A DNA stretch of 26,595 nucleotides from an uncultured Sutterella sp. (GTDB lineage: Bacteria > Pseudomonadota > Gammaproteobacteria > Burkholderiales > Burkholderiaceae_F), in NCBI GenBank assembly GCA_905206365.1, contig CAJLHF010000030.1, positions 1 through 26,595 of the forward strand, given 5' to 3'. The stretch's first letter is position 1. Every line of letters starts with the position of its first letter. The translations under genes and the position numbers were made by a program. The notes under the pieces are model-generated. The model did no database searches, had not been told where the DNA came from, and worked only from the letters and a program-made list of their open reading frames with translations. This document shows positions 7,400 through 17,400 of the stretch, one piece after another.

Positions 7400-8077
7400 A
7401 TGGCCAGCATCAAGATCAAGACGAAAATCACGTTCGACGATGAAACCGTCGATAAGTTTGTGGCTTATCTGCGCGAATCGGGAACGACGCCCGAAGCGTT
7501 CGCGACGCATGTAATCGGCGAACTCGCCCGCGTCCTCGGAAAGGCGCTCCCCGAGGGGCTCACGACGGCGGAAGTTACAGCTCGAAAGAAGAGCGAACCG
7601 AAGTCGGAAGGTAAAACCCGCAAGTCGAAGGCTAAAGCGGCGGAAAAGGTTGAGAAGGCTGAAAAAACCGAGACGATCGAGAAGGTTGAAAAGACCGTCG
7701 AACCCGCCGAAGCGGTGACGGACAAGAAGACGGAAGCGGTCGCCGAAGCTCACGTCGAGACGCCGAAGCGACCGACCGCACGCACCGCGAACCGTTCTTC
7801 GGCACGCGCCGCCGCCCCGAAGGCGAAGGCTCCTCGGGGCACGAAGACCGCGAAGTCCGAAGCTGCGGAGCCGGTCGAAGCGGTCAAGAGCGCCAAGGCT
7901 TCCGAAAAGGCCGAAAAGACTGCAAAGGCGGCATCTTCGGCCAAGCTTGAAAAGTCCGAAGCGCCCGAAGCGCTTGAAAAGGCTCCGGCAGCTCCGAGCG
8001 CGCGTTCGCTCCGAACCGCTCGAGGCACGCGCACCACCCGATCGCGCACGGTTGCGGGTACGAGCAAAGCTTCCTGA
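7400..8077 (+). CDS. Lys/Ala/Glu-rich protein with a small folded N-terminus, possibly nucleoid-associated
   Basis: A 225-residue protein from the ATG at 7400. I chose this over an in-frame start at 7325 because GAGGA lies 8 nt upstream and the 25 extra residues look non-coding. Residues 1-55 are a compact domain: a basic strand (SIKIKTKITF) then two helices (DETVDKFVAYLRE and TPEAFATHVIGELARVLGK), again reminiscent of a ribbon-helix-helix layout. Residues 60-225 are low complexity, with EKVEKAEK-type repeats and Ala/Lys/Ser stretches, ending in an Arg/Thr-rich basic tail. This resembles histone H1-like or AlgP-like bacterial DNA-binding tails in composition only. There is no signal peptide or membrane segment, so it is probably cytoplasmic. 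DNA compaction or RNA/DNA binding is a guess from composition. Confidence 0.8.
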   Translation: MASIKIKTKITFDDETVDKFVAYLRESGTTPEAFATHVIGELARVLGKALPEGLTTAEVTARKKSEPKSEGKTRKSKAKAAEKVEKAEKTETIEKVEKTVEPAEAVTDKKTEAVAEAHVETPKRPTARTANRSSARAAAPKAKAPRGTKTAKSEAAEPVEAVKSAKASEKAEKTAKAASSAKLEKSEAPEALEKAPAAPSARSLRTARGTRTTRSRTVAGTSKAS

Positions 8078-8087
8078 CATTCGAACG

Positions 8088-8122
8088 GCCCCCGGCACGC
8101 GTTTTCCGCCCGGGGGCTTTTT
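8088..8122 (+). terminator. Rho-independent terminator
   Basis: Stem GCCCCCGG (8088-8095) with CCGGGGGC (8110-8117), 14-nt loop, then TTTTT, just past the stop codon of the Lys/Ala-rich protein gene. Confidence 0.93.
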
Positions 8123-8435
8123 GCATTCTTCTACTTTCTTACTTTTTTCCCAGAGTTCCCCGGTGGCTCGAACACAAGATCGAATCCGATTCGTCCCAAG
8201 TATGTTCCCGTTTGTCCGAAACCGGGTCCTGCGGCGGTTCTTGCAAATTGCTTAAGGGAAAACGCCGAAAAAGACGAAACCGATCTTCGTCAAGACGAAG
8301 AAACGGTCCGTCGCTGTGGTAAATTGCCACATGCTTTTTCCCGGCTTCGCGACCTTGCTCCGGGGCTCATTCTTTTCTTCAATCGGTCGGGCGGCGCTTC
8401 GGGCCCGCGCGCTCCGCTTTTTACGTTTTCAAAAC
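8123..8435. other. Intergenic region upstream of the autotransporter
   Basis: No gene is seen apart from the in-frame extension of the autotransporter frame (from GTG 8316 or ATG 8331), which reads as a basic, non-signal-like stretch. It contains a perfect dyad TCTTCGTC-AA-GACGAAGA at 8284-8301. No convincing -35/-10 pair was found. Confidence 0.5.
8284..8301. promoter_or_regulatory. Perfect 18-bp dyad upstream of the autotransporter
   Basis: TCTTCGTC and GACGAAGA are exact inverted copies with a 2-bp spacer. A spacer this short suits a protein-binding operator better than an RNA hairpin. It lies 135 bp upstream of the chosen start. Confidence 0.4.
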
Positions 8436-11400
8436 ATGCTGAACGAACTCTCCCTGAAGAAAACGCCGCTCGTGGCGGCGCTCGGCGCCGCACTTGCGGT
8501 TTCGGTTGCGGCCCCCGTCTGGGCGACAGAGGAAGAAACGCCCTCCGAACCCACCGTTATCGACGGCAACGCCGAGTCCGTCTGGGAGGCCGAAGAGGAA
8601 GCGCCTTCCTACAAGGTTTCGGGTAAGGACGGTAAGGCGATCGACATCTCGGACAAGCGCTCCGTTACGGCCAAGGGGACGGGCACCGTCAGCTCGTCGA
8701 TGACGGTCTCGCGTACGGGGAGCTTCACGAACCAGTCCTGGTCGGACCTCACGTTCGGTGACGATTCCACTCTCAAGATCAACCTCACGGGCTCGAATAC
8801 GGGTGAAGAAGATGCCAAGACGGGCTCCTTCGTGAATAGTGGCAAGGTGACGCTCCGGAAGGGGGACCACGCGATCAAGGGCGACGCGATTGTTCAGGAA
8901 TATCCCGACAAGAAGCTCGCGCTTCCGACGATCACGATGGGCGACGTCGTCGTGACGGGCAACAGTGCGACCCTCACGAACACAAACCAGGGGTACGTCG
9001 TCAAGGTGAAGGAATCCGCAAAGGAGGAAGGGGAAGAGCCTACGTACAAGGACGACACCCGCACGCTCGTTTCGTTCGATCAGCTCACCCTTGAAAAGGG
9101 CGGTCGTTTTGTGAACGCCGAAGGCGCGCGTGAAACGGGGGAATCGCTCTACGTGGCGGATTCCTCCTCGAGCGCCGAGATCAAAGGCACGTCCGAATGG
9201 GATACGGTCACGATCAATCTCGACGCTCCCGCCGAAGACGACATGGAAGATAAGCCCGAGGGTGAGAAGGCCGCCGGCGATCCTGCGATCACCGTGGCCA
9301 AGGGCGCTCGCTTCTCCGTGACGGAAGGTCTCACGATCCGCGGCAATGCGGGCGAGAAGTCGGTCTTCGATGACATCGTCAAGGTGGCCAAACCGGCCGA
9401 GGAATCGACCGAGTCGCTCGTCACGATCGACGGTACGTTGGCGTTCGCCCATGAAGGGACGCTCACGCTCGCGCCCGTTGCCGGGGTCGACATCTCGGGT
9501 GTCGCGATCGACCTCAACCGCGCCTTTACGGATGAGGAATTGAAGGAATTGAAGGACGGTTCCGTGGGCGGGATGAGTTCCATGCTCGTCATCTCCGGCT
9601 TCAACGGGAAGGCGACGGAAATTCCGCCCGAAACCGAAGACGGCGAAGAGGGCGACAAGGGCGACGCTGCCACCCGCGTTGCGGGCGACGAAGGAACGGA
9701 TGCCGACAAACCCACCTATACCTGGTCGGCGGCCCGACTCGGCGCGATTGCCGTCGACGGTCTCTCGACCGTCAATGTGTCGAACGTCAATGTGTCGACC
9801 GCCAAGCCGGAAGGCATCGAAACACTCGACGAATCGAAGTCGGACCTTTTCTCGACGGGCGAATGCGTCGCGCTTCGCACGGGCCACTTCACCTTCACGG
9901 AAACGTGGGCGAAGGGCAAAGCCGTCGAATGGGAAAAGAAGGAAGAGTCCGCCTCCGGCAAGGCCGACGGGGATGCCGGCGAGGGCGGTGACGAGAAGAC
10001 CGTTCTTGAGAAGGTTGATGAAAAGCTCAACCAGCCCGCCGCTGAATTGGATCAGGAAATCTTGAATGCTTCGATTCGTGTCGACGGCGTTTTCGGGGTC
10101 CTGAAGGGCGAAACCCGCACGGTGACCTTCGACTTCGACGAAAACGGGGACTTCCTCGAGAGCACGGACGGTTACGAAAGCGTCGCCAACAGCACGAGCG
10201 AAAACGAATTCCAAAAGACGAAGCAGAAGATCTTTGTAGATGGCAGCCGTCTGCAGGCGTCGGGTCTTCGCATGGACGGCGGTTCGCTCACGATGACGAA
10301 TTCCGACGTGACCTTCGGGGCGCTGGCCGCGATCAACGGTGAGGTCGAATTCACGGTCACGACGGGCGAAAACGGCAACTTCCTCGGCCTCGGGTGGCTC
10401 CCGACGAAGGAAGAATTGGAGGGCGTAAAAGACCGCGCCGGCAAGGCGACCGTTTTCGTCGGTCAGACGGTCGTACTCGACAAGGACGGCTCGCTCGTTA
10501 TCGGTTCGAGCGATACCGGCAACGGCAAGGCGGCCGACGGCGAGGGTGATGGCGACAAGAAAAAGAACAACGCGTCGCTCACGCTCGGCGCCAATTCGTT
10601 CCTTGTCGTTGATACGGCTTCCTTTGCGCAAGGGGCGCTCTTTGCGAGCAAGCTCGAAAAGGGGAGCCTCACGATCGAAGAGGGTGCCACGATCGACGCG
10701 CACAATCTCACATGGGGTACGTATCAGCTTTTCGAAAACCTCGATACGGCCGAAGACGCGAAGAACGTTGAGCTCAATGTCGAGTTCGAACCGACCGCTC
10801 CCGTGCAGTCGCACTGGCTCGTGAACCTTTCCGAAGCGGAGCGCGATCGGGTGACGGCCGGTTACGACCCCGCCAAGGGTTGGATCAAGGTCGGTATTGA
10901 AGGTGCGGACGGTGCTCCCGACTCCTCCGTCGAAGCACTCCGCCTCTCGGTTGACGCCGCCAACGTCGCGAACAACGTCTTCGTGAAGGGCGAACACAAC
11001 ACGGCCTACGGCGACGTCGCCTTCATCACCCGTGCGATGGGTCTCGTGGGGACGCAAATCGCGGGGCCGACGGAATCCGCTTCGGGTGCGTCGCTTCTTT
11101 CGACGACCGACGCCGACGGGCGTGTCTACTTCGACGCGAACGATTTCGCGAAGACCATGAACCTCGCCACGAGCTTTGCGGCCGCCACGGCCGTCAAGGC
11201 GCTGACGGTCGACTTCAACAGCCACACGGTCGATCAGATCGAACACCACGCCGCGACGATTCCGCACGAAATGCGCGGTTGGTGGGTGCAGCCGATCGCC
11301 TCGAAGATGAAGACGGACGACCTCGCCGCAGGCAGCCTCACGGCGGGCTACTCGCTCGATACGGTCGGGATCATGGGCGGGTACGACTTCACCGTCCCGA

Positions 11401-12107
11401 ACGGCGACATTTGGGGTATCGCGGCCTCCTACCAGTCGGGCGACGCCGACGGCGAAGGCGACACGCAGTCGATGACGACCGACGTCACGAACTACGGCTT
11501 CCACCTCTGGGCCGCCCGCCACTACGGCGACCTGAAGGTGATGGGGACGCTTTCCTACATGGTGACGGACGGCGACGCGAACATGACGATCGACCGCATG
11601 GGTCGCCTCTCCTCGACGGACATCTCCGCCAAGGCGTTTGCGTTCGGCGTGAACGGTGCGCTCACGAAGAAGTTCGGTGCCGTGACGCTCGTTCCGCACG
11701 CGGGTGCCCGCGCCATGATGATCGACGTCGACGACATCACCGCGACCTACCAGGGTGCGGAAGCCTTCCGCTTCAAGGACGACACGAGCTGGGTCTTCGA
11801 AGTGCCGGTGGGCGCCACCTTCAAGACGGCGTTCGAATATCAGCGCTGGAACGTTCAGCCCTACCTCGACCTGACGGTGCGCGGCCGCTTCGGCGACACG
11901 GACGGCTCCTACACGGTGACGGGCGCCTCGCAGGGCGGCTCCGACACGATCGACTACGACGTGACGGGCTCCTTCGTGGGCGACGTGAAGCTCGGCTACA
12001 TGTCGACCTTCAAGGACCTCAACCTCGGCATGAGCTACGGCTTCTCGGCGGGCGACGCCGGTCGCCAGAACCACACGCTCGAAGCGACGATGCGCATCGA
12101 TCTCTGA
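8436..12107 (+). CDS. Type Va autotransporter with acidic low-complexity inserts
   Basis: 1,223 residues from ATG 8436. This start was chosen because it gives a classic signal peptide (residues 1-30: basic LKK, hydrophobic LVAALGAALAV, cleavage after VWA). An upstream in-frame start would bury it. The passenger (about 31-900) has repeated short strands (VNVSNVNVS, GSLTMTNSDV) typical of beta-helix passengers, interrupted by acidic, Gly/Glu/Asp/Lys-rich inserts. The C-terminal 280 residues (from MRGWWVQPIASK, about 946) form the autotransporter beta-barrel, with alternating strands and the usual WGIAASY and GFHLWAARHYGDL segments. The protein ends in RIDL rather than the usual terminal aromatic residue. 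No protease catalytic motif is visible, so an adhesin-like surface role is likely. No good ribosome-binding site precedes 8436. tamA and tamB follow directly. Confidence 0.9.
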   Translation: MLNELSLKKTPLVAALGAALAVSVAAPVWATEEETPSEPTVIDGNAESVWEAEEEAPSYKVSGKDGKAIDISDKRSVTAKGTGTVSSSMTVSRTGSFTNQSWSDLTFGDDSTLKINLTGSNTGEEDAKTGSFVNSGKVTLRKGDHAIKGDAIVQEYPDKKLALPTITMGDVVVTGNSATLTNTNQGYVVKVKESAKEEGEEPTYKDDTRTLVSFDQLTLEKGGRFVNAEGARETGESLYVADSSSSAEIKGTSEWDTVTINLDAPAEDDMEDKPEGEKAAGDPAITVAKGARFSVTEGLTIRGNAGEKSVFDDIVKVAKPAEESTESLVTIDGTLAFAHEGTLTLAPVAGVDISGVAIDLNRAFTDEELKELKDGSVGGMSSMLVISGFNGKATEIPPETEDGEEGDKGDAATRVAGDEGTDADKPTYTWSAARLGAIAVDGLSTVNVSNVNVSTAKPEGIETLDESKSDLFSTGECVALRTGHFTFTETWAKGKAVEWEKKEESASGKADGDAGEGGDEKTVLEKVDEKLNQPAAELDQEILNASIRVDGVFGVLKGETRTVTFDFDENGDFLESTDGYESVANSTSENEFQKTKQKIFVDGSRLQASGLRMDGGSLTMTNSDVTFGALAAINGEVEFTVTTGENGNFLGLGWLPTKEELEGVKDRAGKATVFVGQTVVLDKDGSLVIGSSDTGNGKAADGEGDGDKKKNNASLTLGANSFLVVDTASFAQGALFASKLEKGSLTIEEGATIDAHNLTWGTYQLFENLDTAEDAKNVELNVEFEPTAPVQSHWLVNLSEAERDRVTAGYDPAKGWIKVGIEGADGAPDSSVEALRLSVDAANVANNVFVKGEHNTAYGDVAFITRAMGLVGTQIAGPTESASGASLLSTTDADGRVYFDANDFAKTMNLATSFAAATAVKALTVDFNSHTVDQIEHHAATIPHEMRGWWVQPIASKMKTDDLAAGSLTAGYSLDTVGIMGGYDFTVPNGDIWGIAASYQSGDADGEGDTQSMTTDVTNYGFHLWAARHYGDLKVMGTLSYMVTDGDANMTIDRMGRLSSTDISAKAFAFGVNGALTKKFGAVTLVPHAGARAMMIDVDDITATYQGAEAFRFKDDTSWVFEVPVGATFKTAFEYQRWNVQPYLDLTVRGRFGDTDGSYTVTGASQGGSDTIDYDVTGSFVGDVKLGYMSTFKDLNLGMSYGFSAGDAGRQNHTLEATMRIDL

Positions 12108-12128
12108 TCGAACGTTATTCGAACGCCT

Positions 12129-12207
12129 GACGGTCCTTTTCGAAACGTTCGAAGGACCGTCGAAGCCGCATCACCCATCGAAACCCGACGCCCGGTGCGC
12201 CGGGTTT
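12129..12207 (+). terminator. Hairpins after the autotransporter gene, probable terminator
   Basis: GACGGTCCTT (12129-12138) pairs with AAGGACCGTC (12152-12161) but lacks a T-run. A second stem, AAACCCG (12181-12187) with CGGGTTT (12201-12207), is followed by CGTGTTTT. Together they probably end autotransporter transcription, though read-through into tamA is possible. Confidence 0.55.
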
Positions 12208-12269
12208 CGTGTTTTCGGGGAAAGCGCGGGGTGTTTCAGAAAAACGAACGGCTCCTTCGGGGAATCCTC

Positions 12270-12275
12270 TACAAT
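12270..12275 (+). promoter_or_regulatory. Possible -10 element for tamAB
   Basis: TACAAT (5/6 match) lies 60 bp upstream of the tamA start. No matching -35 is present at the right distance, so this is a weak call. Confidence 0.3.
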
Positions 12276-12334
12276 GAGGCGGAACATTTCCTCGTCCGAT
12301 TCTGCGGGAGGCGCGACGCCTCTCCACCCGTTCC

Positions 12335-14431
12335 ATGGCTTCGATGCGCATCTCTCTCCGACCGCTTCTCGTTCTACTCGTTGCCGCGTGGTCGGCGGCC
12401 TCGGTTGCGGCGACCGCTCCGACGGCCTCGACCGAACCGATCGAGCCGAACTCCTCGGCCCGATCGGACGAAGTCGCCGAAGCTTTCTCCTGGCGGCTCG
12501 AAGGCCTGGAGGGGGACCTCGAAGCCAACGTGCGCGCGCAACTTTCCTCGATTCCCGACAACATCTCGACCCGCAGTCGCTACCGCACCCGCGTGCGTCA
12601 GGCGGTGCGCGAAGGATTGCGAGCGCTCGGCTACTATTCCCCCACGCTCGAATTCCGTTGGGAAGCGGCGCCGACGAAGAGCGAAACGGACGCGAAAGAA
12701 GATAAGCCGGACAATTCGTCCCTCGAAGCGGCGGAGTCCGCCGCGGACGCGAAGGACGACGCGGCCGCGGCGAAAAACCCGCCCGCGTCGCCCTCGAAAG
12801 AGCCCCGAAAGCCGGGGGTCTTCGAGCAGACGCCCGTCGGGCAGGCCGTGGGGGCGATCGAAAAGCTTGCGCGTCGTCCCAACCCCTCGCGCGTTCTGCG
12901 CGTCAAAGTGACGCCCGGGGAGCCCGTGCGGATTGCGGCCGCGGACGTGCGCATTTCGGGCGACGCCGCCCGAGACCCCGCCTTCAAGCGGTTGCTGACC
13001 AAAGTCCCCGAAAAAGGGACGGTGCTCAATCACGGCGAATACGACGCTTTCAAAAACGACCTCGTCAATACGGGCGTCGCCCGCGGGTACTTCGACGCGC
13101 GCTTCGAGCGGAGCATGCTCGGGATCTCTCCCGAGCGCAACGAAGCCTACTGGATGTTCGACTACCGAAGCGGCGAACGGTATCGGTTCGGCAAGGTGCG
13201 CTTTACGGGCTCGCAGATTCGCGAGAGTTACCTCCAAAACCTCGTTCCCTGGGTTGAGGGCGAAGAGTACGCGGCCGAGGACGTTGCGGAATTGAATCGT
13301 CGGCTCTCGGCCTCGGGCTGGTTCAATTCCGTGATGGTCGCGCCCGTTTTCGAAGAAACGCGCGAAGTGCCCGCGTCCGAGTTCGATGCAATCGAACCCA
13401 AGGCGGGACGCGCGAAGCCCGCGCGTTCCGGGGACATCGAGGAGACCGTGAAGGTCGTGCCCGTTTCGGGCGTGGTGACCCCGAAGCAAGGGAACTCCAT
13501 GGAAGTGGGGCTCGGCTATTCGACCGACGTCGGTCCGCGCTTCAAGTCGACTTGGGTGAAGCCCTGGGTGAACGACCGCGGGCACAGCCTTCAGGCTTCG
13601 ACCGCGATTTCGGCTTACGAACAGGAGCTGGAAGCCACCTACCGGATTCCGGAAGAGCGCGCTCCCCTCGAAGAGTACTGGCTTCTTCAGAGCGGCTTGA
13701 AGCACACGGACCTGAACGACACGAAATCGCAATCGATGACCCTCAAAGCCTCCCGCTACTGGGAAATGGCAACGGGCTGGCAGCGCGCGGCGCACCTTCA
13801 GTGGTCGCTCGACAAGTTCACCCAGGGTGCTGACGACAATACGACCATGCTTTTCTACCCGGGCGTGAGTCTTTCGAGAACGCGCACGCGCGGCGGCCTG
13901 ATGCCCGTCTGGGGCGATTCGCAGCGCTACACGCTCGACGTCTCGAATACCGTTTGGGGTTCGGACATCGACTTCATCGTCTTCAACGCGCAGGGGGCGA
14001 TCGTTCGCACCTACGACTGGAAGCACCGGTTCGTGCTTCGAGGCAACTTCGGCTGGATCGAAACCGGGGACTTCGGCGAAGTACCGCCGGATCTGCGATT
14101 CTTCGCGGGGGGCGACCGCAGCGTTCGCGGCTACGACTACAAGAGCATTTCGCCCAAAGACGAAACGGGCGAGCTGGTCGGTGCCCAACGTCTTTTGACC
14201 GGGTCCGTCGAATACCAGTACAAGGTGACGGGCAAATGGTGGGGTGCGGTCTTCGTCGACGCGGGCGAAGCGGTCGACAAGTTCTCCTCCACGAACTTCA
14301 AAACGGGCGTGGGCTTCGGCGTGCGGTGGGAGTCGCCCGTCGGCCCCATCAAATTCGACATCGCACGCCCCGTGGGTGACTCGGAACACAAGGACTTTGC
14401 CTTTTACATCGGTCTCGGACCCGAACTATGA
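12335..14431 (+). CDS. tamA: Outer-membrane translocation and assembly module subunit TamA
   Basis: A 698-residue Omp85-family protein. It has a signal peptide (about 1-26), POTRA domains (first about 48-110; others about 185-350) and a 16-strand-type barrel in the C-terminal half. The diagnostic Omp85 loop-6 motif is FFAGGDRSVRGYDY (near residue 587, with the conserved RGY). TamA sits in the outer membrane and works with TamB to insert autotransporters and other beta-barrel proteins. It is about 120 residues longer than E. coli TamA, mainly through a Lys/Ala/Asp/Glu-rich linker (about 112-182) between the first and second POTRA domains. Its stop codon overlaps the tamB start (ATGA), so the two are one operon. 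The start could also be the ATG at 12344; neither has a clear ribosome-binding site. Confidence 0.93.
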   Translation: MASMRISLRPLLVLLVAAWSAASVAATAPTASTEPIEPNSSARSDEVAEAFSWRLEGLEGDLEANVRAQLSSIPDNISTRSRYRTRVRQAVREGLRALGYYSPTLEFRWEAAPTKSETDAKEDKPDNSSLEAAESAADAKDDAAAAKNPPASPSKEPRKPGVFEQTPVGQAVGAIEKLARRPNPSRVLRVKVTPGEPVRIAAADVRISGDAARDPAFKRLLTKVPEKGTVLNHGEYDAFKNDLVNTGVARGYFDARFERSMLGISPERNEAYWMFDYRSGERYRFGKVRFTGSQIRESYLQNLVPWVEGEEYAAEDVAELNRRLSASGWFNSVMVAPVFEETREVPASEFDAIEPKAGRAKPARSGDIEETVKVVPVSGVVTPKQGNSMEVGLGYSTDVGPRFKSTWVKPWVNDRGHSLQASTAISAYEQELEATYRIPEERAPLEEYWLLQSGLKHTDLNDTKSQSMTLKASRYWEMATGWQRAAHLQWSLDKFTQGADDNTTMLFYPGVSLSRTRTRGGLMPVWGDSQRYTLDVSNTVWGSDIDFIVFNAQGAIVRTYDWKHRFVLRGNFGWIETGDFGEVPPDLRFFAGGDRSVRGYDYKSISPKDETGELVGAQRLLTGSVEYQYKVTGKWWGAVFVDAGEAVDKFSSTNFKTGVGFGVRWESPVGPIKFDIARPVGDSEHKDFAFYIGLGPEL

Positions 14432-17400
14432 CGCCTAAGAAATGTATCGGACTCGCGCTCGGCGCATTCGGCGCAACGGCGGTTCTCGCGGCGGGCGCCG
14501 CGGGGTTCCTGCTTTTTACGACGCCGGGTCTGGAGTTTGCGGCCCGTACGGCCGTGAAGTACGTGCCCGGTCTTTCGATCGGGCACGCCGAAGGTCGCAT
14601 CGACAGGCTGACGATCACGGACTTCGCCTACGAAATGCCGGGCGTCACCGTGGCGGCGAAGCGCCTTCATGCGTCGCTTGACTTGGCGGCACTGTTCAAT
14701 TCGTTGGCCCGCATCGAGGCGATCGACGTCTCGGGCCTCGCGGTCACGGTCGATACGAGCGCGATGGCGCCCTCCGCGACCGAACCCGCAGAGGAATCGG
14801 CCGCGCTTTCGCTCGAGCTTCCCGCTCCGTGGCGCTTCGCACTCGAGCGCTTCTCGGTTGAAGACGCCGACATCGTTGCGGACGGTCATCGTGTGGCCTG
14901 GGGGGCGTTTACGACGGGTGCCGCCTGGTCGGGGCGGGCTCTGCAACTTACGCCCACCGTGCTCGAAGACGTTCGCCTGACGCTTGCTCGGAGCGCTCAA
15001 ACGTCCGAAGCGCCTCAAACTCAAGAAACCGAAGCCCGTCAAGAGGCCCGAGAGACGGCGACGCCCGAAGTCGCGTCGAACCGGGTTTCCGAAAGCGCTC
15101 CGGAGAGCACTCCGAGCCGGGCGCCCGCCGAGGGAGAAGCGTCCCTCGAAAGGGTTGCCTCTGCTCCGTCCACGGCGTCCGATGCTTCCGTTCCGTCCGT
15201 TCCTTCCGCTTCGTCGGAGAAGGTTTCCGAATCCGCACCTCCCGTGCCGGCCGCTCCCGCCGACTCGGGCTTTGCGTTTACGGGACGCGACGAGGCCGAA
15301 GCGCCTGTCTATGCCGGAAAATTCGAAGCGCCGAAGCCTCGAGGCGTGAAGAAGTCGATTGCCGAGGTGCTCGACGAAACGTTTGCGAATCCTCTGATCG
15401 AAGCGCTTCCTGAGGTGAAACTGCCGCTCGACGTCACGATCGAGGATTTCGAGATTCGCAACATCCGTTGGACGAATGCGCCCGACTTCGGCGTGCCGAT
15501 GACGGATGTGGCCCGCGTTCACCTGCGGGCTTCGACCCTCGGGAGCACCGTGGTCGTGCGGACCGCGGAAATCGCCTCGCCCGAAGGGGACCTCGCGTTC
15601 GAAGGCGAGGTGCGGCTTGCCGACACATGGCCGCTCGACCTGCGCCTTGCGGTCGGCATGGACGCCGAGCGTGTCGCGTCTCTCGTTCCCGCGCTTCGTC
15701 CCTATTTCGACGCGAACCGTCCGACGGGCGCCGGAGCGCACTCGGACGGGGTCGAGTTGCGCGCAACGCTTTCGGGCGCGCTCTTGGAACGCCTCGGGTT
15801 CGATCTCACGCTGAAAAACCTTCTCCCGCAACCCTTCATGGTGTCGGGCGACGCGGCGCTCGCGGAGCCGAAGCTGCCGCTGAGGCTGGACCTCTCGCTC
15901 CCGGCCCTGACGGTGCCGATGCCGCAAACCGCAGCGTCGACCGACTCGACGAATTCGGCAAACTCCGCAACCGTCGCAAATACGGAAAAGTCGACTGAAA
16001 TCGCAACGGCGGACAACTCGAAGGGGGCTCTTGTTCCGGCGAAGACGGCGGCCGTAACCGAAAAAGAAGCGAGCGCTCGCTCCGATGCGCCCGTTGCTGT
16101 TGCGTCCTCCGCGGGTTCCTCCGATGCCGAGGGGATCGCCGATCCCGGCCGTCCCGTGCCCGGCGATCGCGTGACGGTGCGCGATCTGCGCGTGCTTTTT
16201 TCGGGCGATACGGACGATTACCGACTCGACGTCTCGACTTCCGTTCGGGCGGAGCTCCCCGGTTCGGGCCTCGCCGCTCCGGCGGGCGTCGATCTGGAGC
16301 TGCGCGGCAACGGCAATCTGAACGGCATTCGTCTTGAAACGCTCGCCGCGCACTTCACGGAAGGCGTCTCGGGCGCGGTGAAACTTGCGGGAGGCATCGA
16401 ATGGCGCCGCGGCTTTGTCTGGCGCGGGAAACTCGAAACGAATCCCGAGGGGATCGACGCTCGGGCGCTCGTCCCTGCGGCGCCCGAGTATTTGCGCGGC
16501 AGCGTCGATTCGATCTTCACGGGGAACAAAACGGGGGTCTGGCGCGCGACCCTTTCGAACGTGCGCGTCGACGGGAAGTTCGGGGACGCTCTTCTTGAAA
16601 CCGACGGGGGCGTCTGGACCGCACACGACCGGTCGGCCGGTTTCAACAACTTCCGCGTTCGTCTCGGAAAGAACACTCTGCGGCTTGACGGCGCGCTTCA
16701 GGGCGTGCGCGCTTTCGACCTTCGGGCCGAAGTCGACGCCCCGGGGTTCGAGCACACGATCGAAGGCCTGAGGGGACGCGCCAAGGGCTTCGTGAAGCTT
16801 CTCGGCACGGGCGCGCGCCCGATCGTCGACGCGGACTTTACGGCGGACGGCCTCGGTTGGCAGGACCTTTCCGTCGGGAAGGTGGTCCTCAAGGGGAAAC
16901 TGCGCAACCGGATTTCCGAAAAGGTGATGCGCGAAGTAATCGCGAATGCCAAGGCCGCCAAAGCCGAGTACGAGCGCGAAATCGCCGAGCGCGAAGCGCG
17001 CGGCGAAAGCCCGGAAGGTCTTTCCTCGCGCGACGCGGCCGTTGCGGCGGCCTTGGAAACGGCACTCGCCAAGGGCGAACTCTCGGGCGAAATCTCGCTC
17101 GCGGTCGACGACCTGACGTTGGGCGAAGGGGTCGACTACCCGAAGATCCGCCTTCTGACGAATGGCCGCGAAACGAACCACCGATTGAGCCTCACGGTCG
17201 AAGGGGAACCCGTCTCGGGAAGCCTCACCGTGACGGGAGCGGTCGACCGGCGAACCTTCGACTGGAAGGGCGCGCTCGAAGGAGCCGACATCCGCACGCC
17301 TGCCGGCGTCTGGAAGCAGGCCCAGGCGATGGCCATCCGGTACACCCACGCAACGAAAGACATCCGCCTGAGCGCGCACTGCTGGACGCACGAATTCGGC

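Noticed and set aside
8421..12074. 1,217-residue minus-strand open frame opposite the autotransporter
   Set aside because: Antisense shadow: very Arg/Val/His-rich, no domain pattern, while the plus frame has a signal peptide and beta-barrel.
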